DNA from: Legionella bozemanae
Lineage (GTDB): Bacteria; Pseudomonadota; Gammaproteobacteria; Legionellales; Legionellaceae
Direction: 5' to 3'
DNA length: 64,000 bases
Assembly: GCF_001648595.1 (NCBI RefSeq)
Contig: NZ_LBAW01000020.1
Location: 1 to 64,000 of the forward strand
The notes below the pieces were generated by a model. It saw only the letters and a list, made by a program, of their open reading frames with translations, did not search any database and was not told the origin of the DNA. The position numbers were made by a program, and so were the translations under genes. Positions 35,631 through 44,683 of the stretch are shown here, piece after piece. Each line of letters opens with the position of its first letter. Position 1 is the first letter of the stretch.

Positions 35631-36971
35631 TTATTTCGGAATATTTTGATTACCTGTTTCAAACCTTTTTGCTGCTTCTTCGAAAATTTTCACTACCGCC
35701 CGATGAGAGTCTGTTTTAAAACCGAATTTTCCTAAAAGTTCTGTAGTTTTACCTTGAGCGGTATTAATGATTTCCATTTCAGGAGAATTAAAAAAGTCAG
35801 ATTTGAATTTTTGTAAATCTTCTGGCGATTCTATATCCGCTACCGAATCTTTAAGTGATTTAAGAATTGCCCTCTTTAGCGAATCTCCTTTTATTTCTTG
35901 ATATTCTTTTTTAAAAACCTCACAGGAGGTATGGTCAGTACTGACTTCTCGAAAATCATGTTTCCTATCCTTCGTACTACCTTTGCGATACTCTGGAATG
36001 CTTTCTTTAGTATTTTCTTTGTTCAACTCATTCTTCTTTAGATACTCTTCCTCCTTTCTCAGATTTAATTCATCCACATAACTTTGAGGCAGAGCGATTG
36101 TCCCTTTTTTATAAAAGGAATATAGTGCATCTGGATCTTCTGATAAAGTTTTTCCCGGGTTTTTTTCGTACCAGTCTTCTATTTCTTTTCTCCATACCTT
36201 TCTACCCTCTGCTGTGGGATAATGGTAATTATATACATATAACCATTGATCCCTGCCTGAAATAAGAGCCTGTTGCTTAAATTTGGCTGAAATTGGATTA
36301 TCTGTTGGTTCTTTAGCCCATTCAACATAAGGCATAAATCCTGAATCCAGATCAATTGTTCTTACGCCTTCGGCTGTAACAAGCATATTTTGTGGGCTAT
36401 TATGCCTAACATTATTTGCTAAATCAGGGTGCATGTAGCCTAACTCGTTAACTTTTTTAAGTGCTAAAATAAATTCCTCAAATTTAGGTTTTAATTCATC
36501 TCTCTTCATCTCTGCAGAGGCTAACTTTGGCATATTAAACACATGTTTGTCTTTAATATTCCATAAACCCAAAACAAAAAACTCTTCTATATTATGCTTT
36601 TTAAGCAGAAACTTTTGATCCAGAATTGCAAGATTTGTTTTAATATCTCTTGGTTTATCCTCCCCTCGGCCAACTTCTTTAAATGCTTTATCATTTGTTT
36701 TTTGATATACCGTTCCGAATTGACCTGAACCTAACGTTTTTCTTTGAGAAATATGTTCACCTTTATGACTACTCCACATGTGTGAAAAATCCCTCGGCTC
36801 CTCCATGCGAACAGCATAAACTTCTTTGTTGTAACGATATATTCTGTATTGCTTGTTTTCCTCATCGAGATAATGTTTTGTTATGTCGTCTCCTCCCATA
36901 ATTTCTTCTATTGAAGGTGAAACGATTTGTCTTTTCGTTTGATTCCCATCTTCTAACTCTTTACTTTGCAT
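35631..36971 (-). CDS. Protein-kinase-fold protein, candidate Dot/Icm effector (LegK-like)
   Basis: 446 residues. Kinase landmarks: Gly-rich loop LGSGQFGTVYQ (80-90), a lysine in DKAFKEV (K98), catalytic loop YMHPDLANNVRHNSPQNMLV compressed to HPD (181-183) with Asn195, and a metal-site IDLDSG (D207) in place of DFG. The HPD form and the insert before Asn are unusual, so activity is not assured. The C-terminal 150 residues are charged and helical, as in effector tails. No signal peptide. A TATAAT at 37007-37012 (minus) lies 36 bases upstream. Kinase effectors (LegK family) are known in Legionella; this one I cannot equate with a named member. Confidence 0.75.
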   Translation of the reverse strand: MQSKELEDGNQTKRQIVSPSIEEIMGGDDITKHYLDEENKQYRIYRYNKEVYAVRMEEPRDFSHMWSSHKGEHISQRKTLGSGQFGTVYQKTNDKAFKEVGRGEDKPRDIKTNLAILDQKFLLKKHNIEEFFVLGLWNIKDKHVFNMPKLASAEMKRDELKPKFEEFILALKKVNELGYMHPDLANNVRHNSPQNMLVTAEGVRTIDLDSGFMPYVEWAKEPTDNPISAKFKQQALISGRDQWLYVYNYHYPTAEGRKVWRKEIEDWYEKNPGKTLSEDPDALYSFYKKGTIALPQSYVDELNLRKEEEYLKKNELNKENTKESIPEYRKGSTKDRKHDFREVSTDHTSCEVFKKEYQEIKGDSLKRAILKSLKDSVADIESPEDLQKFKSDFFNSPEMEIINTAQGKTTELLGKFGFKTDSHRAVVKIFEEAAKRFETGNQNIPK

Positions 36972-37307
36972 TTCAAAATACCAATCATCAGTTTTCTATA
37001 ATCTAAATTATAGGCTAATTATTCATTATTGCTCATAATGCCTTATTTATATTCATAATCATTGATGAGTATTTCAAAATTCCAAAATAGTATAGGCGTC
37101 ATTATTATTTAGTTGCCTAATTGTTACAGAAAGCCAGATTCATTTTTCAATTTTTTAAATTTTCCAAATGCTGCTTGCTGCAGTTGCCCAAAATCATCTT
37201 CATTAAATTTGAGAGTTCTGCTGATGCAAGTTATGGTTTCAACAACGATCACAAATTGACAGTTTATTTTATAAATTGCATAATAATAATTCATTAAGAT
37301 CGTTTGA

Positions 37308-37715
37308 TTATTAAAAAGCTCGTTTTTAATAAAAGACAATTTTCGTCAATTAATCCTGCAAGACAACCTTACTTTAGCCTTAAAAGGTTTAAATAAAATA
37401 CGATATGCTGATAGATCCTTTTCAAACGATAACGTCCAAGAGTATCTGTTTCATTGTAATAGGCCTGGCTTTCAAGAATTTTTAGACTTCTTAGATGATG
37501 CAGATTTATTAACAAAAGAAACCGTTCACAAACTAGCGCAACAAAATGATATTGATTTAATCCTAAAAGGCATCCATGACCTAGCAGATAACAAGATAAT
37601 TACTAGTGATAATTTCAAAGAATTTCTTAATGAGATGATCCTACAAACTGATTTTTCTAAGACCATTGATGCGTATGTGAATGGTAAAATTAAAACGCAG
37701 GAAAAATACCGCTAA
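37308..37715 (+). pseudogene. C-terminal remnant of an effector-like helical-repeat protein
   Basis: An open frame of 135 codons with no early start codon. It contains repeated helical units: FLDFLDDADLLTKETVHKLAQ and DLADNKIITSDNFKEFLNEM. Modules of the type 'LLTxxNFxxL' recur in Legionella effectors, so this looks like the 3' end of such a gene whose 5' part is gone. The preceding frame is closed by TGA at 37305. Coding bias and family-like repeats make pure chance unlikely. Confidence 0.55.
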
Positions 37716-38435
37716 AACAGCTCATGTTTTTTTGCATCTGATTCAAAATCTACCACGAACACACAAATAGCAGAGACTAACCATACTAAGAATAAAAACC
37801 TTAGCTCATAAAAGACACATTTGTACCGGTAGGCCTGGGGGTGTGCCCTCACATTGCTCGATAGCATCCGCCTTCCTTACCGATGGAATGAATGAAATTG
37901 ATAGCTCTATTAAAAATTTTCAACGTGCTTGTGATGTAAACTGACCTTTTAAGCAGTGGTTTACTGTGTCATAAATTGTAGCGTAACTGTGACAGTAGTG
38001 GACTATCATTAACTTAGTTTTTAAAACGGTACTGGAGGTCAATGAAAAGCGCCTTACCTGGGTTATGCAAATTTGTTTAATTAAGACACTAATAAATCAG
38101 ATCACGTATTTATGAGATAGCAGGAATAGCTCATTTAGTTTTCGATTCATCGTGATGAATTAAGAGCATGCTTTTTATCCCAAAAAACATTACTCCGTAA
38201 TTGAGTATCATTAGATTCCCTTAGCCTGTACAAAGAGTAAAAGCTGCCGTGTTTCCCTGAATAAAACATCTAAAATAGACCCAACCTTTTGAGCCTCTTT
38301 TCATGGAAGAACCTGACCTTATTATAATAGTTTAGGGATATCAAAAAAATTTTTTGACACGAGGGAAGCGTTTGGGCTTTTCTCGTTTCCAACAATCTAA
38401 GGCATCGATTTTTTCGATAGCCTCTTATATCCAAA
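37716..38435. other. 720-base spacer with no intact gene
   Basis: No frame of useful length on either strand. A 24-codon open stretch on the plus strand near 37852-37943 (IASAFLTDGMNEIDSSIKNF) looks gene-like and may be debris. The segment probably represents decayed island DNA. Confidence 0.45.
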
Positions 38436-38651
38436 CTATTTATGCTTAAAAAGCCGATTTATATCTGGTTCCGCTTCAACCATATTATCTGAACTGGTGA
38501 TAGCTTCTTTTTTACCCTTAACTGGTGTTTCTTTTTCTGAGTTATTTAAGCTCTTCTCTTCATCCAAAACTTGTTTGGACGTATCTAAAAAAGACCATTT
38601 TTTTGTAGCATCCTTAGGACTTTTTGTACCATTAGCTTCTTTCGACATCAT
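38436..38651 (-). CDS. Small hydrophilic protein, unknown function
   Basis: 71 residues, almost entirely charged or polar (Lys/Glu/Ser/Asn), no hydrophobic segment, probably disordered. Translation is well supported by AAGGAG 6 bases before the tandem ATG codons and by a near-consensus promoter just upstream. It lies downstream of the zeta-like gene in the same direction but has its own promoter. Confidence 0.65.
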   Translation of the reverse strand: MMSKEANGTKSPKDATKKWSFLDTSKQVLDEEKSLNNSEKETPVKGKKEAITSSDNMVEAEPDINRLFKHK

Positions 38652-38680
38652 GTTTTACTCCTTGTGAATAAGTTATGAAC

Positions 38681-38710
38681 ATTATAAGCACCATATGTTA
38701 ACTTTAGCAA
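38681..38710 (-). promoter_or_regulatory. Sigma-70 promoter of the small hydrophilic protein gene
   Basis: Minus strand: TTGCTA (38705-38710), 18-base spacer, TATAAT (38681-38686), about 30 bases upstream of the start codon at 38651. Confidence 0.6.
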
Positions 38711-38724
38711 ATAGGGTAATTTAA

Positions 38725-40209
38725 TTATACTTTAAATGTCATGGTAGTCTCTTCCTGCGGATACTCCAGTTCGAAACCTTTTTCAAGCAAAGGACCAAAA
38801 TATTCCGCAATTGAACGAACCGGCTTCTCCATATATAAAGATTCCCCTGGTTTTGCTTTAGGATTTATATTTTCTTTCTTAATCCAATTTTGCATCATTT
38901 CCCTATCATAAATATTAATCTCCTTCGTTCTCATATTTATTGTTGCAAACAGGGTCAATTCTCGTGTCGGACTATTATTATCAAACATCGCCACAGAAAC
39001 ATTGGAACCGATTAATTCCTCTTGATTTAAAGATTTCATCATTTCCCCTGGTACTGCTTGATGGGAACCTAGCAACCCTTCTGTATGCTCATAGCGTTGG
39101 GTGGTTCTCCCACGACCATGTGCTCGTTCAACAGCAGAAGTTACATCCGTAGAAATCGCAACAATGTCTACTTCACCATAGCGCTGATTCGCCTCTCGAA
39201 GCTCATCAGCTTTTAATTTGGTTTGGTCATGAAGAAAATGAGGATATCGTTCTCCTCCCAATGCATTGCTTTTTTTCGCAATAACGTGCATTACCCTTTC
39301 TTTAACCAACAGGGCTTCTTCGTACGTAAATTGAGAATATTTCAGGGGATCTACTTCGGGTTTTTGCAGAAAAGGTTTCAGTCTATCCGCATTATGATGA
39401 ACGAGCTGATTCCATGCAACAGGCTCAGGCTCATAGTGTCCTATAACTTTTGAAACAAGTTTCAGACAACTCCCTTTTCCAGAGGCAACTCCTCCAGTAG
39501 TAAATACAGCTAGAGAGCGTTTTTTTTCAACGTACTCTAATCCCTCCAAAGCATTTTGCTCACAAAGTTCATTAATAGATTCCGCCACTACTGGTTCAAT
39601 GATTACTCGGGCTCTCTGAGTATAAATCAAGGCCATACCTCGCTGAACACAAACCGCTTTAAGTAATTCTTTATCAGTGCTCCAAGGCTCTTTTCCTGAA
39701 ATTGATGCATAAAATGATTTTAGAGCATCTAACTCCTCAGAAGAAAAAGGATACTCCTCTTTTGATTTTCCATTGGCCAAATCATTGAAAAATTCGATAA
39801 CATCCAGCTTCGTATTCGCATGCATTAAAGCAACTTTGGACACTACTCCCGCAAGCAACTTCCCTTCTAACTTTTTTTGGACCATGGTAAAAGCATGCCC
39901 AAATGTATCCATCTCATCATCAACATGCTTATCCAATTTTACTGTTGCTTGTAATTGAGCAAGAATCTCATGTTCAACAAGGCGCTCAGGATACAAACAG
40001 ACTAAATTTCGCACCATTTCTTTGGGAAAGGCTGCCGTAGTCTGCTCTAATAAAGTGATAGATTCCTCTCCGCCACCAGAACTTGAGTAAGCTATTATCG
40101 TAAAATCTTCCGGCCTTACTTCCTGCTTTGATTTTATTCTTTCTTTTAGCTCAACGGTGGGCACAAAGAATCGACCTTCATATGACATTTTGACCGTCTT
40201 TGATAACAT
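38725..40209 (-). CDS. Zeta-toxin-like P-loop kinase domain protein, candidate Dot/Icm effector
   Basis: 494 residues from the ATG at 40209 (AAAGGGTG 7 bases upstream; a start 30 bases earlier lacks one). The N-terminal half is helical with no known domain. A P-loop stands at about 239-247 (GGVASGKGS), followed by HHNADRLKPF and the segment STDVTSAVERAHGRGR (about 353-368), with the Arg-rich pattern of zeta-toxin kinases. Zeta proteins phosphorylate UDP-GlcNAc; other members act on different small molecules, so the substrate is open. No antitoxin (epsilon-like) gene adjoins. A PmrA-box promoter about 190 bases upstream supports an effector role. Confidence 0.75.
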   Translation of the reverse strand: MLSKTVKMSYEGRFFVPTVELKERIKSKQEVRPEDFTIIAYSSSGGGEESITLLEQTTAAFPKEMVRNLVCLYPERLVEHEILAQLQATVKLDKHVDDEMDTFGHAFTMVQKKLEGKLLAGVVSKVALMHANTKLDVIEFFNDLANGKSKEEYPFSSEELDALKSFYASISGKEPWSTDKELLKAVCVQRGMALIYTQRARVIIEPVVAESINELCEQNALEGLEYVEKKRSLAVFTTGGVASGKGSCLKLVSKVIGHYEPEPVAWNQLVHHNADRLKPFLQKPEVDPLKYSQFTYEEALLVKERVMHVIAKKSNALGGERYPHFLHDQTKLKADELREANQRYGEVDIVAISTDVTSAVERAHGRGRTTQRYEHTEGLLGSHQAVPGEMMKSLNQEELIGSNVSVAMFDNNSPTRELTLFATINMRTKEINIYDREMMQNWIKKENINPKAKPGESLYMEKPVRSIAEYFGPLLEKGFELEYPQEETTMTFKV

Positions 40210-40384
40210 GAAACACCCTTTGAAATAATTAAAGAACACATATAGTACAATATATAGATTAAGTGGACATTAAGAAAACATCGAGTAATTTTTGAGATAG
40301 GTGATAACGAGCATAAAAAGGAGAAGACTTGCCGCACTACATGAGCGATTGTATTTAAAACTAAATCAATCCTTCATATTCCAT

Positions 40385-40418
40385 ATTATATCAAATTGAC
40401 AATTAATAGAACATTAAG
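40385..40418 (-). promoter_or_regulatory. PmrA box and -10 for the zeta-like gene
   Basis: On the minus strand CTTAATGTTCTATTAAT (40402-40418) matches the Legionella PmrA consensus cTTAATatT-N2-cTTAAT at all but two fixed positions. An 11-base spacer and a perfect TATAAT (40385-40390) follow, the geometry expected for PmrA-activated promoters. It points toward the zeta-like gene. The rest of the spacer 40210-40638 holds no gene that I can see. Confidence 0.65.
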
Positions 40419-40638
40419 AGAGGAATTTATTTTCTAACCTTATATTTTTGGTAAATATCTATTTTCCTCGCTGCTAATAGGGCTTTTGGATATTTAGAAA
40501 CTTAATCCTATTAGATATTTATTAGACCATTGTTGAGGTTGAAAATTTTTGCAAGAACGCACATATCATTACCCCTAAAATACAGTTTTTTGCTTATTTA
40601 TTGGTAAACGCCGCCTCGTTGTGTTATATACTGAAATA

Positions 40639-41826
40639 ATGATGCTTGAGAAACATACAGTGTATACTAAAAACCTACAGAAAGAACGGTTAGAAAATAA
40701 AAAAATGACAGCCCAAGTTGATGCTTTTCTTGCTGACATACCCAGACTGCAGAGTGACGATATTATTCAGCAAGCTGATAATTTAGAGCATCTAATCTAC
40801 CGGCGTATTGATCAAACTTTAGCATTATTTGATAGTAACCAAGACGTAAAAACAGGTATTGTTTTTACAGATTTATTTGAAGAAGTCAGTCAGCTGAATC
40901 AAAAACTCAATGCACTACATAACGTACATTTACAAAACCCACTTTTATATTTTCATGCGTTCAACATGGAATTAATCCCCAAAGATAAACAATCACATCC
41001 CGCAGAATATTTGCGCGAGCAATATAATTACTTTATGGATGTTGTTTTGGTATTTGATAAAAAAAGCAAAGAGAAAGAACATATTGCAGTATTTGTGCGT
41101 CAACTATTATCTCAACCAACCGGACAGAGATTGATTATCAAATTAAATCAACTTGCAGAGCAGCATGGTTGTCGCATTTCAGTTGAAGAAAAAAATCCCC
41201 CTATGTTATCTGTTACCCCTGTAGCAACCTCAGGTGTTGGTGAATCCGCGGCAATGACTGATGCAACTACAAAGCCAGCATTAAAATTTTTTAATTATCC
41301 CAGAACAATATGGAAGCAAATGCAGCTTTTATATCCTCGTAATTTTTGGGAAGACTCTCGTTATCCATTACAAGCATTAACGTATGGCAAAGAAACCAGT
41401 TTAGCTTTCAAACCTGCCTTTATCTCCATTGGACATGAGTTTACACATACACTACATTTTTTTAGAGGTAAAGATAGACGTAAAATGGCTTTTTTGGACA
41501 GTGACAAAATGTATATAGAAAGATTGTTCTCAAGAAGCATAGAAGAGTTATGGACAATTGATCGCGGTAATATCAATGAGAATAAACTAAGGGCTGAGCA
41601 TGGGATTAATCCTTGTTTTAGTCATGTGAGAGCCGGATTTTTCGTTGACCCTGCCGATGAGCTTTCGCTAGAGCGTATCAAAGAAACCATGCCCAAAGTG
41701 CAATCACCACTTCAGGAGTCACAAACGAAACCGAGTCAAGATAAAGAAAAACACACTGAGGTACCCTGCGGTTTTGTCACATTGTCGTTGCAAGATGAAA
41801 AGCCGGATCGCTGCCTTATTCAATAA
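40639..41826 (+). CDS. M91-like (NleD-type) zinc metalloprotease with C-terminal CaaX box, candidate effector
   Basis: About 395 residues. Zinc motif HEFTH at about 266-270 within SIGHEFTHTLHFFRG, followed by an EELWT segment and NENKLRAEHGI, the order seen in the M91 effector peptidases such as NleD, which cut host MAP kinases. Target here unknown. The N-terminal 200 residues are helical and a polar linker precedes the protease domain. The protein ends in Cys-Leu-Ile-Gln, a CaaX box with a last residue favoured by farnesyltransferase. The start is uncertain: GTG 40621, ATG 40639/40642 or ATG 40705, none with a strong ribosome site. Confidence 0.78.
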   Translation: MMLEKHTVYTKNLQKERLENKKMTAQVDAFLADIPRLQSDDIIQQADNLEHLIYRRIDQTLALFDSNQDVKTGIVFTDLFEEVSQLNQKLNALHNVHLQNPLLYFHAFNMELIPKDKQSHPAEYLREQYNYFMDVVLVFDKKSKEKEHIAVFVRQLLSQPTGQRLIIKLNQLAEQHGCRISVEEKNPPMLSVTPVATSGVGESAAMTDATTKPALKFFNYPRTIWKQMQLLYPRNFWEDSRYPLQALTYGKETSLAFKPAFISIGHEFTHTLHFFRGKDRRKMAFLDSDKMYIERLFSRSIEELWTIDRGNINENKLRAEHGINPCFSHVRAGFFVDPADELSLERIKETMPKVQSPLQESQTKPSQDKEKHTEVPCGFVTLSLQDEKPDRCLIQ

Positions 41827-42008
41827 ATTGAAACAACCGTATTCACAAGGTTAGATTAACATGTTGGAGGCAAATCAAAAATTCTTCGTCTCACATTCTA
41901 AAAATTTTATCATATGAACGTAAACTCTCGATAATATAGTGTGCACCACCTTTGACAAAACACAATCACCTGAAACATGGTCCTATTTATCATGCACATA
42001 AAGATCCT

Positions 42009-43046
42009 TTACTGCATGCTAATGATCATTTTAATAGCCCCAGTTTTGCTCGCTTGAGCAAAAGTCTCATATGCTTCAATGATATTTTCAAATTTAAAAT
42101 GATGGGTAATAAGCTTGTTTGGGTTAAGTTTTTTTGTACAAAGCATTTTAAGCAAAGTAGGTGTTGTAATGGTATCAACAAGTCTCGTGGTAATAGCAAT
42201 ATTTTTTGACCATAATCGCTCTAAATGTAGGGGCACTTCAATTCCATGGACTCCAATGTTGGCAATAATGCCACCCGCCGCTACAATATCTTCACACATC
42301 ACAAAAGTATCTGGAATTCCTACCGCTTCAATGGCTGCGTCCACTCCAAATTGGTGTGTTATTTCCATTACTTTATGAATGATATTCTCTTTTTGACTAT
42401 TTAAAATATAAGTTGCACCTAATTGTTTTGCAATTTCTAAACGATGCTCGTCCTTATCAATCATGATTATTTCTGAAGGAGAATAGAGTTGTGCAGTTAA
42501 AAGTACAGCTAAACCAATTGGGCCAGCACCAACGATGGCAACTGTTGAACCAGGTTGAATTTTTCCATTTAATACGCCACATTCGAATCCAGTAGGCAAT
42601 ATATCGCTTAACAAAACCATTGCATCATCCGTTATATCTGGAATTTTATATAAACTGGTATCTGCATGAGGTATCCGTACATATTCGGCTTGAGTGCCAT
42701 CAATAATATTACCAAGAACCCAACCGCCTGTCAGGCACTGTGAATACATCCCACGACGACAATAGTCACATTTACTACATGATGAAATACACGAAATAAG
42801 CACGTGATCACCCGGCGAAATCGCATTAACGTTTTCGCCCACTGTTTCTACAATTCCGATTCCTTCATGCCCTAGAATACGGCCTGGAACACATGTGGGA
42901 ACATCACCTTTAAGGATATGCAAATCAGTGCCACATATTGTTGTTTTCTTCATTTTAATAATTGCATCAGTTTGATTTTGAACTTCTGGCTTGGGATGAT
43001 CTTCAATTGCTTTTTTTCCTTTGCCTTTATAGATAAGCGCTTTCAT
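42009..43046 (-). CDS. Zinc-dependent medium-chain alcohol dehydrogenase
   Basis: 345 residues from the ATG at 43046, which has AAGGAAGAAGAG just upstream; a longer frame to 43079 is unlikely. Catalytic zinc ligands are in TTICGTDLH and GHEGIG, structural zinc cysteines in CISSCSKCDYCRRGMYSQC, and the NAD-binding turn is VAIVGAGPIGLA. It oxidises alcohols or reduces aldehydes in the cytoplasm. It faces away from the MBL operon across a 278-base gap. This type of ADH is often grouped with the following RNase/phosphorylase/PRPP genes in stress clusters. Confidence 0.88.
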   Translation of the reverse strand: MKALIYKGKGKKAIEDHPKPEVQNQTDAIIKMKKTTICGTDLHILKGDVPTCVPGRILGHEGIGIVETVGENVNAISPGDHVLISCISSCSKCDYCRRGMYSQCLTGGWVLGNIIDGTQAEYVRIPHADTSLYKIPDITDDAMVLLSDILPTGFECGVLNGKIQPGSTVAIVGAGPIGLAVLLTAQLYSPSEIIMIDKDEHRLEIAKQLGATYILNSQKENIIHKVMEITHQFGVDAAIEAVGIPDTFVMCEDIVAAGGIIANIGVHGIEVPLHLERLWSKNIAITTRLVDTITTPTLLKMLCTKKLNPNKLITHHFKFENIIEAYETFAQASKTGAIKMIISMQ

Positions 43047-43324
43047 CTCTTCTTCCTTGAATATAAAAATAGTGATCATATTATAGTGGATATGTGAAAA
43101 AATGCGGTCAGAGAGTGTCTTAACAAATATTAATATTATGCAACGAATTCGAAGCCCAAAAAATCACTTGAATTGTTTATTATCATTAGATGCATGCAAA
43201 GATTTACTTTTATCTACGTTAAATTTAGAAGAATCTTATTAAATTGATTATTTCTTTATCGTTTTTTAATTAATGCCCCTAAACCAACCTATAATAGATA
43301 GTATCCATACAATAAGGATAATTC

Positions 43325-44683
43325 ATGGAAATTCAGTTCTTAGGTGCTACTCAAACAGTCACAGGTTCAAAATATTTAGTGCAAACTGAAAATATGAAAA
43401 TCCTTGTCGACTGTGGTCTTTTTCAAGGTTATAAAGAACTTCGTTTACGCAATTGGTCATCACTACCTGTTAAGCCTCAAAATATTAATTATGTCTTGCT
43501 TACACATGCTCATATTGATCATAGTGGATACATTCCTCTGCTGGTAAAAAATGGATTTCGTGGAAAAATAATTTGTACTGAGGCTACATATGATTTGTGT
43601 AAAATACTATTACCTGATAGCGGCTATCTTCAGGAGGAGGAAGCTTTTTATGCAAATAAAAGAAGCTATTCGAAACATCATCCGGCCCTTCCTCTTTACA
43701 CTCGCGAAGATGCAGAATTATCGCTCAACTATTTTTATCCTACAGCCTTCAACAAGCAATTTAAAATGCATGATGATTTTTATGCAAGCTTTCATTATGC
43801 GGGACATATTCTTGGAGCATCTTTTATACAAATTTGTCATCATAATGTATCTGTACTTTTTTCAGGGGATCTTGGTCGATCACAAGATCCCATTATGAAT
43901 CCCCCCCAAGCACCATTAGAGTCAAATTATTTAGTTGTCGAGTCAACCTACGGTAACCGTTTACATGGTATAACAAATCCCGAGGAACAACTCGGAGAAA
44001 TAATTAACCGTACAGTAAAACGAGGCGGTATCGTTTTAATCCCTGCTTTTACGGTCGGTCGCACACAATGCTTGTTGTATTACATTCAACAATTAAAATC
44101 AAAAAAAGTAATTGCAGATATTCCTGTTATTGTTGATAGTCCGATGGCTACGAATGCGACAGAAATCTTTTCCCGTCATGCAAATGAAAGTCGCTTAACT
44201 GTCCAACAATGTGCTGAACTTTGTGGTGTTGCTCGATACGTGCGTACCACAGAAGAGTCTATTGCACTAAATCAACAAAAAATGCCCATGATTTTGATCT
44301 CTGCTAGTGGCATGGCTACCGGGGGTCGAGTCATACATCATATACGAAATTTTGCCCCCAATTATAGAAACACCATCCTTTTCAGTGGATTTCAAGCAGG
44401 CGGAACTCGTGGGGATAGAATGGTTCGTGGTGAGAAAGAAATAAAAATGTTTGGGCAAATGATTCCAATTCGAGCTGAGGTAATACAGATGGAAAATATT
44501 TCGGCACATGCAGATTATGCTGAAATACTGTCTTGGTTAGCACACTTAAAAAATACACCCCGAAAAATTTTTATTACCCATGGGGAAAAAGAGTCTGCCG
44601 AATCTCTTAAAGTAAAAATAGAACAAAGATTTCATTGGAATTGTGTGATTCCTAACTATTTAGATCAAGAAAAATTAAGATGA
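43325..44683 (+). CDS. MBL-fold beta-CASP ribonuclease (RNA specificity-factor type)
   Basis: 452 residues. Metallo-beta-lactamase motif THAHIDHSG, second ligand HYAGHILGAS and SGDLG, then the beta-CASP half with STYGNR, IPAFTVGRTQ, DSPMA and the terminal motifs SGMATGGR and SAHADY. This is the YSH1/CPSF73-like prokaryotic branch, expected to process or degrade RNA. AAGGA precedes the ATG. It overlaps the phosphorylase gene by ATGA and so heads a coupled operon. Confidence 0.88.
   Translation: MEIQFLGATQTVTGSKYLVQTENMKILVDCGLFQGYKELRLRNWSSLPVKPQNINYVLLTHAHIDHSGYIPLLVKNGFRGKIICTEATYDLCKILLPDSGYLQEEEAFYANKRSYSKHHPALPLYTREDAELSLNYFYPTAFNKQFKMHDDFYASFHYAGHILGASFIQICHHNVSVLFSGDLGRSQDPIMNPPQAPLESNYLVVESTYGNRLHGITNPEEQLGEIINRTVKRGGIVLIPAFTVGRTQCLLYYIQQLKSKKVIADIPVIVDSPMATNATEIFSRHANESRLTVQQCAELCGVARYVRTTEESIALNQQKMPMILISASGMATGGRVIHHIRNFAPNYRNTILFSGFQAGGTRGDRMVRGEKEIKMFGQMIPIRAEVIQMENISAHADYAEILSWLAHLKNTPRKIFITHGEKESAESLKVKIEQRFHWNCVIPNYLDQEKLR

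Noticed and set aside
37124..37339. 71-codon minus-strand frame
   Set aside because: No ribosome site, no family, and it overlaps the effector remnant on the other strand; could be debris but not a supportable gene.
34055..37975. Identical 14-mer tactgtgtcataaa at 34055 and 37962
   Set aside because: A shared 14-mer is expected by chance several times in 64 kb, and no longer similarity surrounds it.
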